Of a stretch of DNA of 9,094 nucleotides, positions 1 through 6,691 are shown piece after piece. Position 1 is the first letter of the stretch, and each line of letters starts with the position of its first letter. Made by a program: the position numbers and the translations under genes. The notes beneath the pieces are model-generated. The model saw only the letters and a program-made list of their open reading frames with translations, ran no database searches and had not been told where the DNA came from. The DNA is from Gemmatimonadota bacterium (GTDB lineage: Bacteria > GCA-2686955), in assembly GCA_026991065.1 (NCBI GenBank), contig JALXCG010000028.1, positions 1 to 9,094 of the forward strand. The letters run 5' to 3'.

Positions 1-1
1 G

Positions 2-436
2 AATGAAGCGACATTGGCGGCGGGAATCCGCGAGATCCTGAGATCCGGCGAGCAGAAGATCGCGCTCCTTGGGCTGGCCTTCAAGGCGGGAACCGACGAT
101 CTTCGCGAAAGCCCGATGATGCGGGTCGCGGAGAGCCTGATCGGCAAGGGGCGGCAGTTGCGCATCTATGATCAGAATGTGCGCCTGGCGCGCTTGGTCG
201 GTGCCAACAAGGCCTATCTCGATCACAAGATCCCGCACATTTCGTCGCTGCTGGTGGATTCGCTCGAAGAGGCGGTTCAGTTCGGTCAACTCCTGGTTCT
301 CGGTGGCGGTGGTCCCGAGCTGGTGAATCTGCCCCATCTCTTGCAGGTTTTTGGCCCGCGCCGTGTCGTCGACCTCGCCGGAGCCTTCCCCGAGAACTAT
401 TTCGCCGAAGCGGACTCTGCCCTGAGCGTTTCCTGA
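2..436 (+). CDS. algD: GDP-mannose 6-dehydrogenase, C-terminal part (5' end outside window)
   Basis: This is the 3' part of a gene that is already open at the left edge; 144 codons remain of an enzyme family usually about 430-440 residues long. The product is a cytoplasmic NAD-dependent dehydrogenase that oxidises GDP-mannose to GDP-mannuronate, the precursor of uronic-acid polymers such as alginate. What remains is the UDP-glucose/GDP-mannose dehydrogenase C-terminal domain. The motif LAFKAGTDDLRESP (about residues 25-38 of the fragment) opens it, followed by the stretch IYDQNVRLARLVGAN and the segment KIPHISSLL. FKAGTDDLRESP and the GAN...IPH..SLL block are typical of the AlgD branch rather than UDP-glucose dehydrogenases, which usually read FKPNTDD(M/I)R. 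The N-terminal Rossmann domain and catalytic cysteine lie outside the window and cannot be checked. The next gene starts 15 bases after the stop, suggesting one operon. A TTG at 14 is in frame but is not the true start. Confidence 0.88.
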   Translation, partial: NEATLAAGIREILRSGEQKIALLGLAFKAGTDDLRESPMMRVAESLIGKGRQLRIYDQNVRLARLVGANKAYLDHKIPHISSLLVDSLEEAVQFGQLLVLGGGGPELVNLPHLLQVFGPRRVVDLAGAFPENYFAEADSALSVS

Positions 437-439
437 GAC

Positions 440-444
440 AGGTG
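440..444 (+). promoter_or_regulatory. Ribosome-binding site for the phosphodiesterase gene
   Basis: AGGTG lies 7 bases upstream of the ATG at 452, inside the 15-base gap after the dehydrogenase stop. It supports that ATG as the start and translation from a shared mRNA. Confidence 0.5.
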
Positions 445-451
445 CGCAACG

Positions 452-2677
452 ATGCCGCGATGGTTTGCAGCGACCGTCATCTGGGCGCCGCGCTTGGCAC
501 TTGTCGGGGCATTCTCGGCCGTGCTCAGCGGCGCATCCGCTGCACCGCAGCCCGAAGCCAAGGCGCTGCTCGCGCTTCTTGGTGGAGCAGTCGGAGTCGT
601 TGTTGGAGCCGGCGTGGGCTGGTGGGGCACTACTGCGCTGGAGAGAGATGGGCGCGCGCTGGAGGCGGGAGTGCGCGTGGGCGCTTTGGCGCTCATTTTG
701 TGGTGCTTGAGTCGCAGTCTGGTCGCCGTCGATCGCGGCAGTGCGGTGCCCTTGGTGCGCAGTGTTGGCTTGCTGGGGATGGCCTGGGTCGTTCTTGCCG
801 AAGCAGCCGCCCCCGCATGGAGAAACTGTCGGCGGCCACGCCGGGAGCGACCCGGTGCAACAGAGGAGCCGCGTCCGGCCTGCTGGAGTGGAGCAGCGCT
901 GTTGACCCTGGCGGCTGCTGCACTCATGCTTGCATCCGGCTGGGAGCCGGCCGGACAGTCCGCGGGCAGCAAGCTTCAGGTTGCCGAAACAGAATGCGCC
1001 GCGACTGTCGCGTCCTCGCGAGTAGCGCTGATCGGGCTGGACGGCGCAAGCTGGGAGTTGCTGGACCTTGCCTCCCGGATGGGTGCGACTCCGTTCATGG
1101 ATCGAATGCGGCGCGAGGGAGTGTGGGGGCCTCTCTATGCCGAAGATCCGTTTTCCCCGCCTTCGTGGACTACAATCGCGACCGGCCTGCCCGCCAGTGT
1201 GCATGGGGTGGACGATTTTCAGCAACGGGAATACGCCGATGGTGTCCGCTTGCCCATGGCCCCCTCTTCGCTTCTCTTCTTGCTGGATCGGATTCTGCAA
1301 AGAGGAGAGAGCAGTTTGCAGAGCGATGCGCCGGGAGTCGCCGGCGCACTGGGACGGGCCGCTCGCACACTTTCTGCGCGTATTGTGCGTCCCGGTCTCG
1401 GCCGAATCGAGCCGCGTCTCACAGAAAGCTACGATCTGGTTGCCACCGATGCGCAAGGGGTTCGCGCGCCCCGCTTGTGGAATATCGCTGCGAATGCTGG
1501 CTTGAGATGCTGCATCGTTCGCTGGCTCTTCTCGCTGCCTGCCGAGGGGCTGGCGACTCGTGTTCTCAGCGGCTGGCGAGAGGGGTGGCGGACGCCCGTG
1601 GGCGCCAACGACGGCGAGCTGCTGGAGATGGCCCGCATTTTGGCCAAAGAGACGCGCCGGGAACGTGGCGACGTCGATTCAATCGAGCGCTATCTGGAAA
1701 CCGCCGACGAGGAGGTCCAAACCGGCGTACGGCTCGCACTGGAGATCGTCTCCACCGACCCGAAGCCCAACTTTTACTCCCACATCTTCTATTTCCCGGA
1801 TGGTCTCGGCCATCGTCTTGCGGTGGAACTGCGCAGGGCCGTGCAAGAACCGGATGCAGCTTCCCCGAGAGTCAAAAGCCTGGTGGACGATCTCGCCCGG
1901 ATCGATCAACTGCTGGCCGATCTGGCGCGCCGGGACTATGCGCTGGTGGTTGTTTCCGACCACGGCATGGAACCACTTCCTCGCGGGACGAAGATACCGA
2001 TTGTCTCTCAGATCTACCAGCTACAATGGATGCAACTCCTGGAAGATTTGGGACTGGGCAGTAGAGAATCCCCCTGGTTCAGCGCTGATAACTCCTCCAC
2101 CGTCATTCTGCGACAACTCCCCTCGGCACCGGCGGACGCTTTGGATGCGGCGATCGAACGGCTGCGCTCTCTCCGCCTCGCCGACAATCGCCCACTCTTC
2201 GGCCGGGTCGATCGGCGTGGAGAGAACAGCCTGGAATTGGGGCAGGTTGTAACGATCAGCGACCCCGGAGATCTGGATCTGGCCGTAATCGGACTCAATT
2301 CACCCCACTCGCTTGGTCGATATGTGCATGACCGTGGCATCCGGGGCCTTCACGGACGCCCCTTGCCCAAGCTGGATCATGTCCTTGGCCGATATGGAAT
2401 CGTGATGGTGAGGGCAGACGGAACCAAATCGGGGAAGGTGAGTGGATTGACGACTCGCGACATTGCTCCCGTTGTGCTTTATCTCCTTGGTCTTCCCCTG
2501 GAACCAAAACAGCGCTCAGAGGGTCTTGAGATCGCGTTTTCAGCCGATTATCTCGATGAACGTCCATTGCGGCGGCGACACTACCCGACCCCCTTGCCGA
2601 TGTTGGCGAGTCAATCGGCCCGTGAATCCGATTCCCACTCCATGGAGGCCTTGCGTGCACTCGGATACATCAACTGA
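452..2677 (+). CDS. Membrane-anchored type I phosphodiesterase / alkaline-phosphatase-superfamily protein
   Basis: This 741-residue protein has a hydrophobic N-terminal third and a large catalytic domain. Likely membrane segments are near residues 9-29, 37-57, 74-92, 102-120 and 147-162. The catalytic domain starts at residue 190 with VALIGLDGASWELLD; D197 is the expected first metal ligand. SWTTIATG (238-245) carries the candidate nucleophile threonine. Further metal-ligand candidates are D450 and H454 in FPDGLGH, D503 and H504 in SDHGM, and H634 in GLHG. This order matches the type I phosphodiesterase/nucleotide pyrophosphatase branch, two-metal enzymes that cleave or transfer phospho-groups. 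The protein ends LRALGYIN, a tail often seen on bacterial sulfatase-like proteins. Being between a sugar-nucleotide dehydrogenase and a glycosyltransferase, it may modify or hydrolyse a phosphate on the lipid-linked or exported glycan, with the domain probably on the periplasmic face; both points are inference. The substrate is unknown. The ATG at 452 follows a usable ribosome-binding site and gives the whole membrane region. Confidence 0.85.
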   Translation: MPRWFAATVIWAPRLALVGAFSAVLSGASAAPQPEAKALLALLGGAVGVVVGAGVGWWGTTALERDGRALEAGVRVGALALILWCLSRSLVAVDRGSAVPLVRSVGLLGMAWVVLAEAAAPAWRNCRRPRRERPGATEEPRPACWSGAALLTLAAAALMLASGWEPAGQSAGSKLQVAETECAATVASSRVALIGLDGASWELLDLASRMGATPFMDRMRREGVWGPLYAEDPFSPPSWTTIATGLPASVHGVDDFQQREYADGVRLPMAPSSLLFLLDRILQRGESSLQSDAPGVAGALGRAARTLSARIVRPGLGRIEPRLTESYDLVATDAQGVRAPRLWNIAANAGLRCCIVRWLFSLPAEGLATRVLSGWREGWRTPVGANDGELLEMARILAKETRRERGDVDSIERYLETADEEVQTGVRLALEIVSTDPKPNFYSHIFYFPDGLGHRLAVELRRAVQEPDAASPRVKSLVDDLARIDQLLADLARRDYALVVVSDHGMEPLPRGTKIPIVSQIYQLQWMQLLEDLGLGSRESPWFSADNSSTVILRQLPSAPADALDAAIERLRSLRLADNRPLFGRVDRRGENSLELGQVVTISDPGDLDLAVIGLNSPHSLGRYVHDRGIRGLHGRPLPKLDHVLGRYGIVMVRADGTKSGKVSGLTTRDIAPVVLYLLGLPLEPKQRSEGLEIAFSADYLDERPLRRRHYPTPLPMLASQSARESDSHSMEALRALGYIN

Positions 2678-2700
2678 CCCCGCTGCGGCGCTACTGAACC

Positions 2701-2706
2701 GGAGGG
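2701..2706 (+). promoter_or_regulatory. Ribosome-binding site fixing the glycosyltransferase start
   Basis: GGAGGG lies 5 bases before GTG 2712 and 8 before GTG 2715. It is the best Shine-Dalgarno match in the 34-base gap after the phosphodiesterase stop, and it rules against the far-upstream in-frame start at 2463 that would overlap that gene by over 200 bases. Confidence 0.65.
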
Positions 2707-2711
2707 CTCCA

Positions 2712-4037
2712 GTGGTGATTGCACCGACCAATGGTGCAACTGCTCTCGACGAGCAGAACAAAGAACAGAGTGGACGACACCAGACTCCTCGGGCCCAGAG
2801 GCGCCGCAGAGTCGTGATCTTGGTCGAGAATCTATCGGTTCCATTCGACCGCCGGGTATGGAACGAAGCCCGTTCGCTGGTGAGAGCCGGCCACTCGGTG
2901 AGTGTAATCTGTCCCAAAATGGTGGACCGCCAAACCTATTCCGAACAATCCGGTGTAAGGATCTATCGCTACCCGTTGCCACTGCTGCCAACCAAGAGCG
3001 CCTGGGGTTATTTGTGGGAGTATCCCTGGGCGATGCTCATGACATTGCTCTATTCCCTGGTGGTTTTCGCCCGGGACCGATTTGATGTCATTCACGCCTG
3101 CAATCCACCGGATCTCTTCTTTCTTCTGGGGTGGCTCTTTCGTCCGTTCGGGGTGAAATTCGTCTTCGACCAGCACGACCTTTGCCCCGAAACCTACACG
3201 TCGCGCTACGGCAAGCAGAGCGGGATCCTCGCGCTGGGGTTGCGCTTTCTCGAAAAACAGACCTACCGGGTCGCGGATCTGGTCATCGCCACGAATGAGT
3301 CTTACCGCCAAACCGCGATGCAGCGGGGAGGGTGCGCGCCCGATACGGTATTCGTGGTTCGAAGCGCTCCGGACCTCAAGGAGTTTCGCCCCGAGCCCCC
3401 GGACGCCGAACTCAAGGCGGGACGTCCCCATCTCATCTGCTACCTGGGCACCATGGCACCGCAGGATGGCGTGGATCATCTGATCCGATCGGTTCGCCAC
3501 ATCGTCCACACCCGTGGCCGAAGAGATCTACGCGTAGTTCTTATCGGCGGAGGCGATTCGATCCCGGAATTGCAGGAATTGGTTGCCGCCTATGATCTGG
3601 ATGGTGTTGTCCATTTCACCGGACGCATACCGGATCCGGAACTGCGACGCTGGCTCTCCACGGCTGACGTATGCGCCGCGCCGGATCCAGTCAATCCACT
3701 GAACAACGTCTCGACGATGAACAAGATCCTCGAGTACATGGCGATGGGCAAACCGATTGTCTCCTACAATCTGGTGGAAAGCCGTCATTCCGCCGGCAGT
3801 GCCGCAGTCTACGCCAAGGACAATGACTGTGAAGACTTTGGGGATCGGCTGATCGATCTACTGAATGACGCTCCGCGAAGAACCAGGATGGGGAGCTTGG
3901 GGCGCACCCGTCTCCTCAAGAAGCTCTCGTGGCAACGCTCGGAAATCGCTCTGATCCACGCCTATGATACACTCCCCACGCGAAGCCACGTCCGGCGTAG
4001 CTTTGTCGCGGCGAGGGGCGCAGAGAATCCCGGCTGA
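2712..4037 (+). CDS. GT4-type (GT-B fold) glycosyltransferase, WbuB/WcaI-like
   Basis: A cytoplasmic or membrane-associated glycosyltransferase of about 441 residues, a normal length for family GT4. It would transfer a sugar from a nucleotide donor to the growing lipid-linked oligosaccharide. The N-terminal Rossmann half begins near residue 34 with VVILVENLSVPFDRRVWNEA and continues with IHACNPPDLFFLLG (127-140) and FDQHDLCPE (152-160), a block common in WbuB-like exopolysaccharide transferases. The C-terminal half has YLGTMAPQDGVD (244-255), VLIGGGDS (276-283) and the donor-binding block KILEYMAMGKPIVSYNLVE (338-356). Its E341 is the usual EX7E first glutamate, but the second position has V349, so the EX7E motif is only partly kept. 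The first ~30 residues are polar and basic, outside the fold, so a slightly shorter start is possible. GTG 2712 or 2715 is chosen because GGAGGG precedes it closely. It lies 34 bases after the phosphodiesterase gene and is probably in the same operon. Donor and acceptor cannot be told from sequence. Confidence 0.88.
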   Translation: MVIAPTNGATALDEQNKEQSGRHQTPRAQRRRRVVILVENLSVPFDRRVWNEARSLVRAGHSVSVICPKMVDRQTYSEQSGVRIYRYPLPLLPTKSAWGYLWEYPWAMLMTLLYSLVVFARDRFDVIHACNPPDLFFLLGWLFRPFGVKFVFDQHDLCPETYTSRYGKQSGILALGLRFLEKQTYRVADLVIATNESYRQTAMQRGGCAPDTVFVVRSAPDLKEFRPEPPDAELKAGRPHLICYLGTMAPQDGVDHLIRSVRHIVHTRGRRDLRVVLIGGGDSIPELQELVAAYDLDGVVHFTGRIPDPELRRWLSTADVCAAPDPVNPLNNVSTMNKILEYMAMGKPIVSYNLVESRHSAGSAAVYAKDNDCEDFGDRLIDLLNDAPRRTRMGSLGRTRLLKKLSWQRSEIALIHAYDTLPTRSHVRRSFVAARGAENPG

Positions 4038-4108
4038 CTGCAATTGGCGAGGCAGGTTCCAGGTACCGCGCCGCGAATCATCGGTCATGGAATCCGGCGA
4101 ATAATCTC

Positions 4109-4122
4109 CACCTAAATAGGTG
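4109..4122. repeat. Short inverted repeat CACCT-AAAT-AGGTG, operator-like
   Basis: CACCT and AGGTG are perfect inverted arms around AAAT. The site lies 20 bases upstream of the TATAAT at 4143, so it covers where a -35 element would be. A dimeric repressor site is one reading; a weak RNA hairpin without a T-run is another. At 14 bases, chance cannot be excluded. Confidence 0.3.
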
Positions 4123-4142
4123 CTGATTGCGTCACTGTCGAC

Positions 4143-4148
4143 TATAAT
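4143..4148 (+). promoter_or_regulatory. Possible -10 box (TATAAT) for rmlD
   Basis: A perfect TATAAT lies 55 bases upstream of the rmlD ATG in the 166-base gap after the glycosyltransferase gene. There is no good TTGACA match 16-18 bases upstream (the region reads GTGCTG), so the promoter would be weak, activator-dependent or not sigma-70. The gap is more AT-rich than the flanking genes, which fits a promoter. Confidence 0.35.
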
Positions 4149-4203
4149 TTCCCGGTTTCCTCTATCATGACCGCCCATCCATCCTTTTTCTGGAACCTGA
4201 CTC

Positions 4204-5052
4204 ATGATTCTCGCAACCGGTGCAAATGGCATGCTGGGAAGCTATTTCCCAGATGATGCAGTCCTGAAAACCGATCTCCCGGAGATGGATGTAACCGATC
4301 TGGAGTGCGTGCGGGAGATGCTTCACCGGCATCGCCCAACCCATGTGCTTCACTTGGCTGCGTGGACCGATGTCGATGGCGCCGAATCGAACGTTGAAGC
4401 TTGCTATCGGACCAACGTCATCGGCACCCTGCATGTTGCCTCGGTGGCGAAGGAGATCGGTGCTGTTCTCACTTACATCAGCACAACCCAGGTTTTCAGC
4501 GGCGACAAAGAGGGACCCTATACGGAATTCGACGCCGTTGATCCGGTCAACACCTATGGGGCGAGCAAGGCCGAGGGCGAACGGATCGTCCGGGAAATCT
4601 GCGACCGCCACTATATCTTTCGTGCCGGCTGGATGCTGGGTGGCGGATTGAAGGACCACAAGTTTGTGGGGAAGATGTTCGATCTCATGAAAACCCGCGA
4701 TCATCTCATGGCGGTCGACGACAAAATCGGCAGCCCGACCTACGCCAAAGAGCTGGCTGCCGGAATTCTGAGCCACATCAAAACGGGTCTTTTTGGCACC
4801 TACCACATGGTCAATGGTGGTGGGGTTTGTTCGCGACATGCGATGGCTCTCGAGATTGCCCGGGTCCTCGGGCGTTCCGATGTTGTCATCGACCCGGTCT
4901 CTTCAGATCGTTTTCCCCTTCCCGCCCGCCGCGGCGCCAATGAAAGTGCGAGCAACTACAAGCTCGACCTTATGCGGCGAAATCCAATGAGTTCCTGGAA
5001 GGAAGCACTCGCGGATTACGTACGGGGTGAGCTGATCGCCAGTCGGCGGTGA
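4204..5052 (+). CDS. rmlD: dTDP-4-dehydrorhamnose reductase-like protein (extended SDR)
   Basis: A 282-residue cytoplasmic short-chain dehydrogenase/reductase matching the usual RmlD length (about 280-300). RmlD uses NAD(P)H to reduce dTDP-4-keto-L-rhamnose to dTDP-L-rhamnose, the last step of rhamnose donor synthesis. The protein begins directly with the nucleotide-binding loop ATGANGMLGS (4-13). Next comes VLHLAAWTDVDGAESN (48-63), very close to the RmlD signature. Catalytic candidates are T94 in STTQVFSG, Y118 and K122 in YGASK. VDDKIGSPTYAKELA (171-185) matches the RmlD substrate-side block (..DQ.G.PT....LA). The usual STDYVFDG reads STTQVFSG here, so a related 4-keto sugar reductase is possible. 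rmlA, rmlB and rmlC are not in the window. The ATG at 4204 sits immediately before the Rossmann motif, with only a weak upstream TGGA as ribosome-binding site; no in-frame alternative is better. A 166-base gap separates it from the preceding gene. Confidence 0.85.
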   Translation: MILATGANGMLGSYFPDDAVLKTDLPEMDVTDLECVREMLHRHRPTHVLHLAAWTDVDGAESNVEACYRTNVIGTLHVASVAKEIGAVLTYISTTQVFSGDKEGPYTEFDAVDPVNTYGASKAEGERIVREICDRHYIFRAGWMLGGGLKDHKFVGKMFDLMKTRDHLMAVDDKIGSPTYAKELAAGILSHIKTGLFGTYHMVNGGGVCSRHAMALEIARVLGRSDVVIDPVSSDRFPLPARRGANESASNYKLDLMRRNPMSSWKEALADYVRGELIASRR

Positions 5053-5226
5053 GAACAGGGCGAAAAGGGGTCAATTCCTCCGCTTGCGGGTCGATGATCG
5101 AATAGCTGCGTCACTCGGCGACAGGTCGCCATTCATTTCCGGCAGGTCGCGGCGGAACCGATCAGATCACGCGGGGAACTTGTCATTCCAGTAAGACCCT
5201 CACAAGCGGAGATTGTCCCTGGCCCC
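5053..5226 (+). promoter_or_regulatory. Leader/intergenic region before the sugar-phosphate transferase, with repeats
   Basis: These 174 bases have no gene and no clear sigma-70 promoter. They hold CTCCGCTTG (5078-5086) with its exact inverted copy CAAGCGGAG (5203-5211), the palindrome TCGATGATCGA (5091-5101), a hairpin GGCGAC/GTCGCC (5117-5130), and CAGGTCGC twice, starting 21 bases apart (5122 and 5143), about two DNA turns. The arrangement suggests a regulator site or folded mRNA leader; no known riboswitch was recognised. Confidence 0.35.
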
Positions 5227-6672
5227 TTGTCCGGCTCTGCCTGTGCGCACCGGCACAAGGGGTGGCAATGGTTGGTTCGTTGCTGGATCCCGCTAACGAT
5301 CATTGCCGACCTTGCCTCAACATATCTCGCGATGGTGATCGCCTACGATCTTCAGTTTCGGCGCGCCTTGGCACCCTGGGCGATTCGTGGCGAGTACCTG
5401 GCCGCGATGGCCGCGTCCCTGGCCGTACTCATTCTTTGCATGATCTCTTTGGGCGGTTACCGGATTGTCACTCGCCTCTCGTTTCAGAAGCAGGTCGAAA
5501 CCGTTGCCCGCGGCGCTTTCCTGCATACCCTTCTGGTCTCCGTCGGATTGCTCGGGCTGGACATGCTCGGTGGGGCGCGGCGTTTTGTCTTGGCAAGCGC
5601 AGCACTCGTACCCTTCGCCCTCTTCCTGAGCCGCATTTCGCTCCACAAGATTCGTGTTTACCTGAGCAAGCGGGGTTTCGGCATTCGTCGTGCCATGGTG
5701 ATCGGTTCAGGAAGCAGTGCGGCAGCAGTATTCAAGCGTTTCTCACGAGCACCCGAGTTGGAGTACGAGATTGTCGGAGTTCTGATCGACAGGAACAACC
5801 CCTTCGCGGAATCGGAAGAGGAGACGTCGTGTATTCTTGGGTGTGTGCAGGATCTACCGTCCCTGGCCAGGAGTTACGATATTGACATCGTGTTCGCGCT
5901 GGAGTGGAATCCCAACGACTCCAATCACCGAAACTGGGTATCGATCTGCAAGCGGGCCCACCTACCACTGCGCTACCTATCCGAACACACTGATCTTCTC
6001 CTGCAACGCACCGGCATCCTGGATTTAACGGGTGTTCCTCTGGTCTCTGTGCAGAACTCGGTCCCGACCAGAGGGCGACGTCTGGCCAAGCGTTCGCTCG
6101 ATCTCGCTGGCGCATCCCTCCTCCTGGCCATTGTCAGCCCGATCATGCTCTTGATCGCCATTGCCATCCGTCTGGATAGCTCCGGCCCCATCATCTTTCG
6201 CCAGCGACGACTGACCCTCGATGGTTCCAGTTTCTACATGCTGAAGTTCCGTACCATGGTGTCCAACGCCGAAGATATCCGCAATGCGTTAGAGACAGCC
6301 AACGAGGCAAGCGGTCCGCTTTTTAAGATTCGACACGATCCACGAATCACTCGGGTTGGCAAAATCCTCCGCAAAACCTCCCTGGACGAATTGCCCCAAC
6401 TGATCAATGTGCTACGTGGGGAGATGAGCCTGGTGGGACCACGCCCACCTTTGCCGCACGAAGTCGCTTGCTATGAAGATTGGCACACACGTCGACTCCA
6501 GGGGCTCCAGGGAATGACGGGCCTCTGGCAGATTTCGGGGCGCAGCGACATCGATTTTGAGAAGATGGTGCTGCTTGATCTCTACTACCTGGAGAACCAG
6601 TCGCTTCTGTTCGACCTAGAAATCCTCATGGGAACAATTCCCACAATTCTTTTCGGCCGTGGTGCGTATTGA
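5227..6672 (+). CDS. Polyprenyl-phosphate sugar-1-phosphate transferase (WbaP/WcaJ/EpsE type)
   Basis: A 481-residue inner-membrane initiating enzyme. It moves a sugar-1-phosphate from a nucleotide sugar to undecaprenyl phosphate, starting assembly of an exopolysaccharide or O-antigen repeat. The N-terminal half has four likely membrane helices (about 20-42, 56-76, 98-114, 119-136), then a soluble nucleotide-binding-like domain beginning RRAMVIGSGSSAAAVFKRF (154-172). The catalytic C-terminal domain starts near 285 with a re-entrant hydrophobic helix (292-313). It keeps the FRQRR segment (324-328), KFRTM (340-344), the catalytic acidic pair D387-E388 in TSLDELPQ, SLVGPRPPLPHE (401-412) and the terminal GLWQISGRS block (432-440). 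Length and order are normal for the long WbaP-like class. The start is uncertain. TTG 5227 is the first in-frame start but lacks a good ribosome-binding site; TTG 5272, preceded by AAGGGGTGG, would give 466 residues and keep helix 1. Sugar specificity cannot be read from sequence. The gene converges on the lipoprotein gene 12 bases away. Confidence 0.92.
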   Translation: MSGSACAHRHKGWQWLVRCWIPLTIIADLASTYLAMVIAYDLQFRRALAPWAIRGEYLAAMAASLAVLILCMISLGGYRIVTRLSFQKQVETVARGAFLHTLLVSVGLLGLDMLGGARRFVLASAALVPFALFLSRISLHKIRVYLSKRGFGIRRAMVIGSGSSAAAVFKRFSRAPELEYEIVGVLIDRNNPFAESEEETSCILGCVQDLPSLARSYDIDIVFALEWNPNDSNHRNWVSICKRAHLPLRYLSEHTDLLLQRTGILDLTGVPLVSVQNSVPTRGRRLAKRSLDLAGASLLLAIVSPIMLLIAIAIRLDSSGPIIFRQRRLTLDGSSFYMLKFRTMVSNAEDIRNALETANEASGPLFKIRHDPRITRVGKILRKTSLDELPQLINVLRGEMSLVGPRPPLPHEVACYEDWHTRRLQGLQGMTGLWQISGRSDIDFEKMVLLDLYYLENQSLLFDLEILMGTIPTILFGRGAY

Positions 6673-6691
6673 TGCCCGACCGGGTCAATAC
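6666..6691. terminator. Hairpin between convergent genes, possible bidirectional terminator
   Basis: GTATTGA (6666-6672) pairs perfectly with TCAATAC (6685-6691), enclosing a TG bulge and CCC-GACC-GGG. The arms contain the TGA stops of both convergent genes. No T-run follows on either strand, so this is not a canonical intrinsic terminator; it may stabilise 3' ends or help separate converging transcription. Confidence 0.4.

Noticed and set aside
397-972. A 191-codon minus-strand ORF opposite the membrane region of the phosphodiesterase
   Set aside because: Ala/Ser/Pro/Thr-rich low-complexity product typical of the antisense of hydrophobic GC-rich coding sequence.
442-2064. A 540-codon plus-strand ORF overlapping the phosphodiesterase gene in another frame
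   Set aside because: Its product is Arg/Gly/Ser/Cys-rich without any motif, while the frame starting at 452 has an unmistakable catalytic domain. Long shadow ORFs are expected in GC-rich genes.
2463-2711. Upstream extension of the glycosyltransferase frame
   Set aside because: It overlaps the end of the phosphodiesterase gene and adds residues unlike any GT4 N-terminus; a GGAGGG site marks GTG 2712/2715 instead.
5180-5185. TTGTCA as a -35 box before the sugar-phosphate transferase
   Set aside because: No -10-like sequence at a 16-18 base spacing (the position reads CAAGCG).
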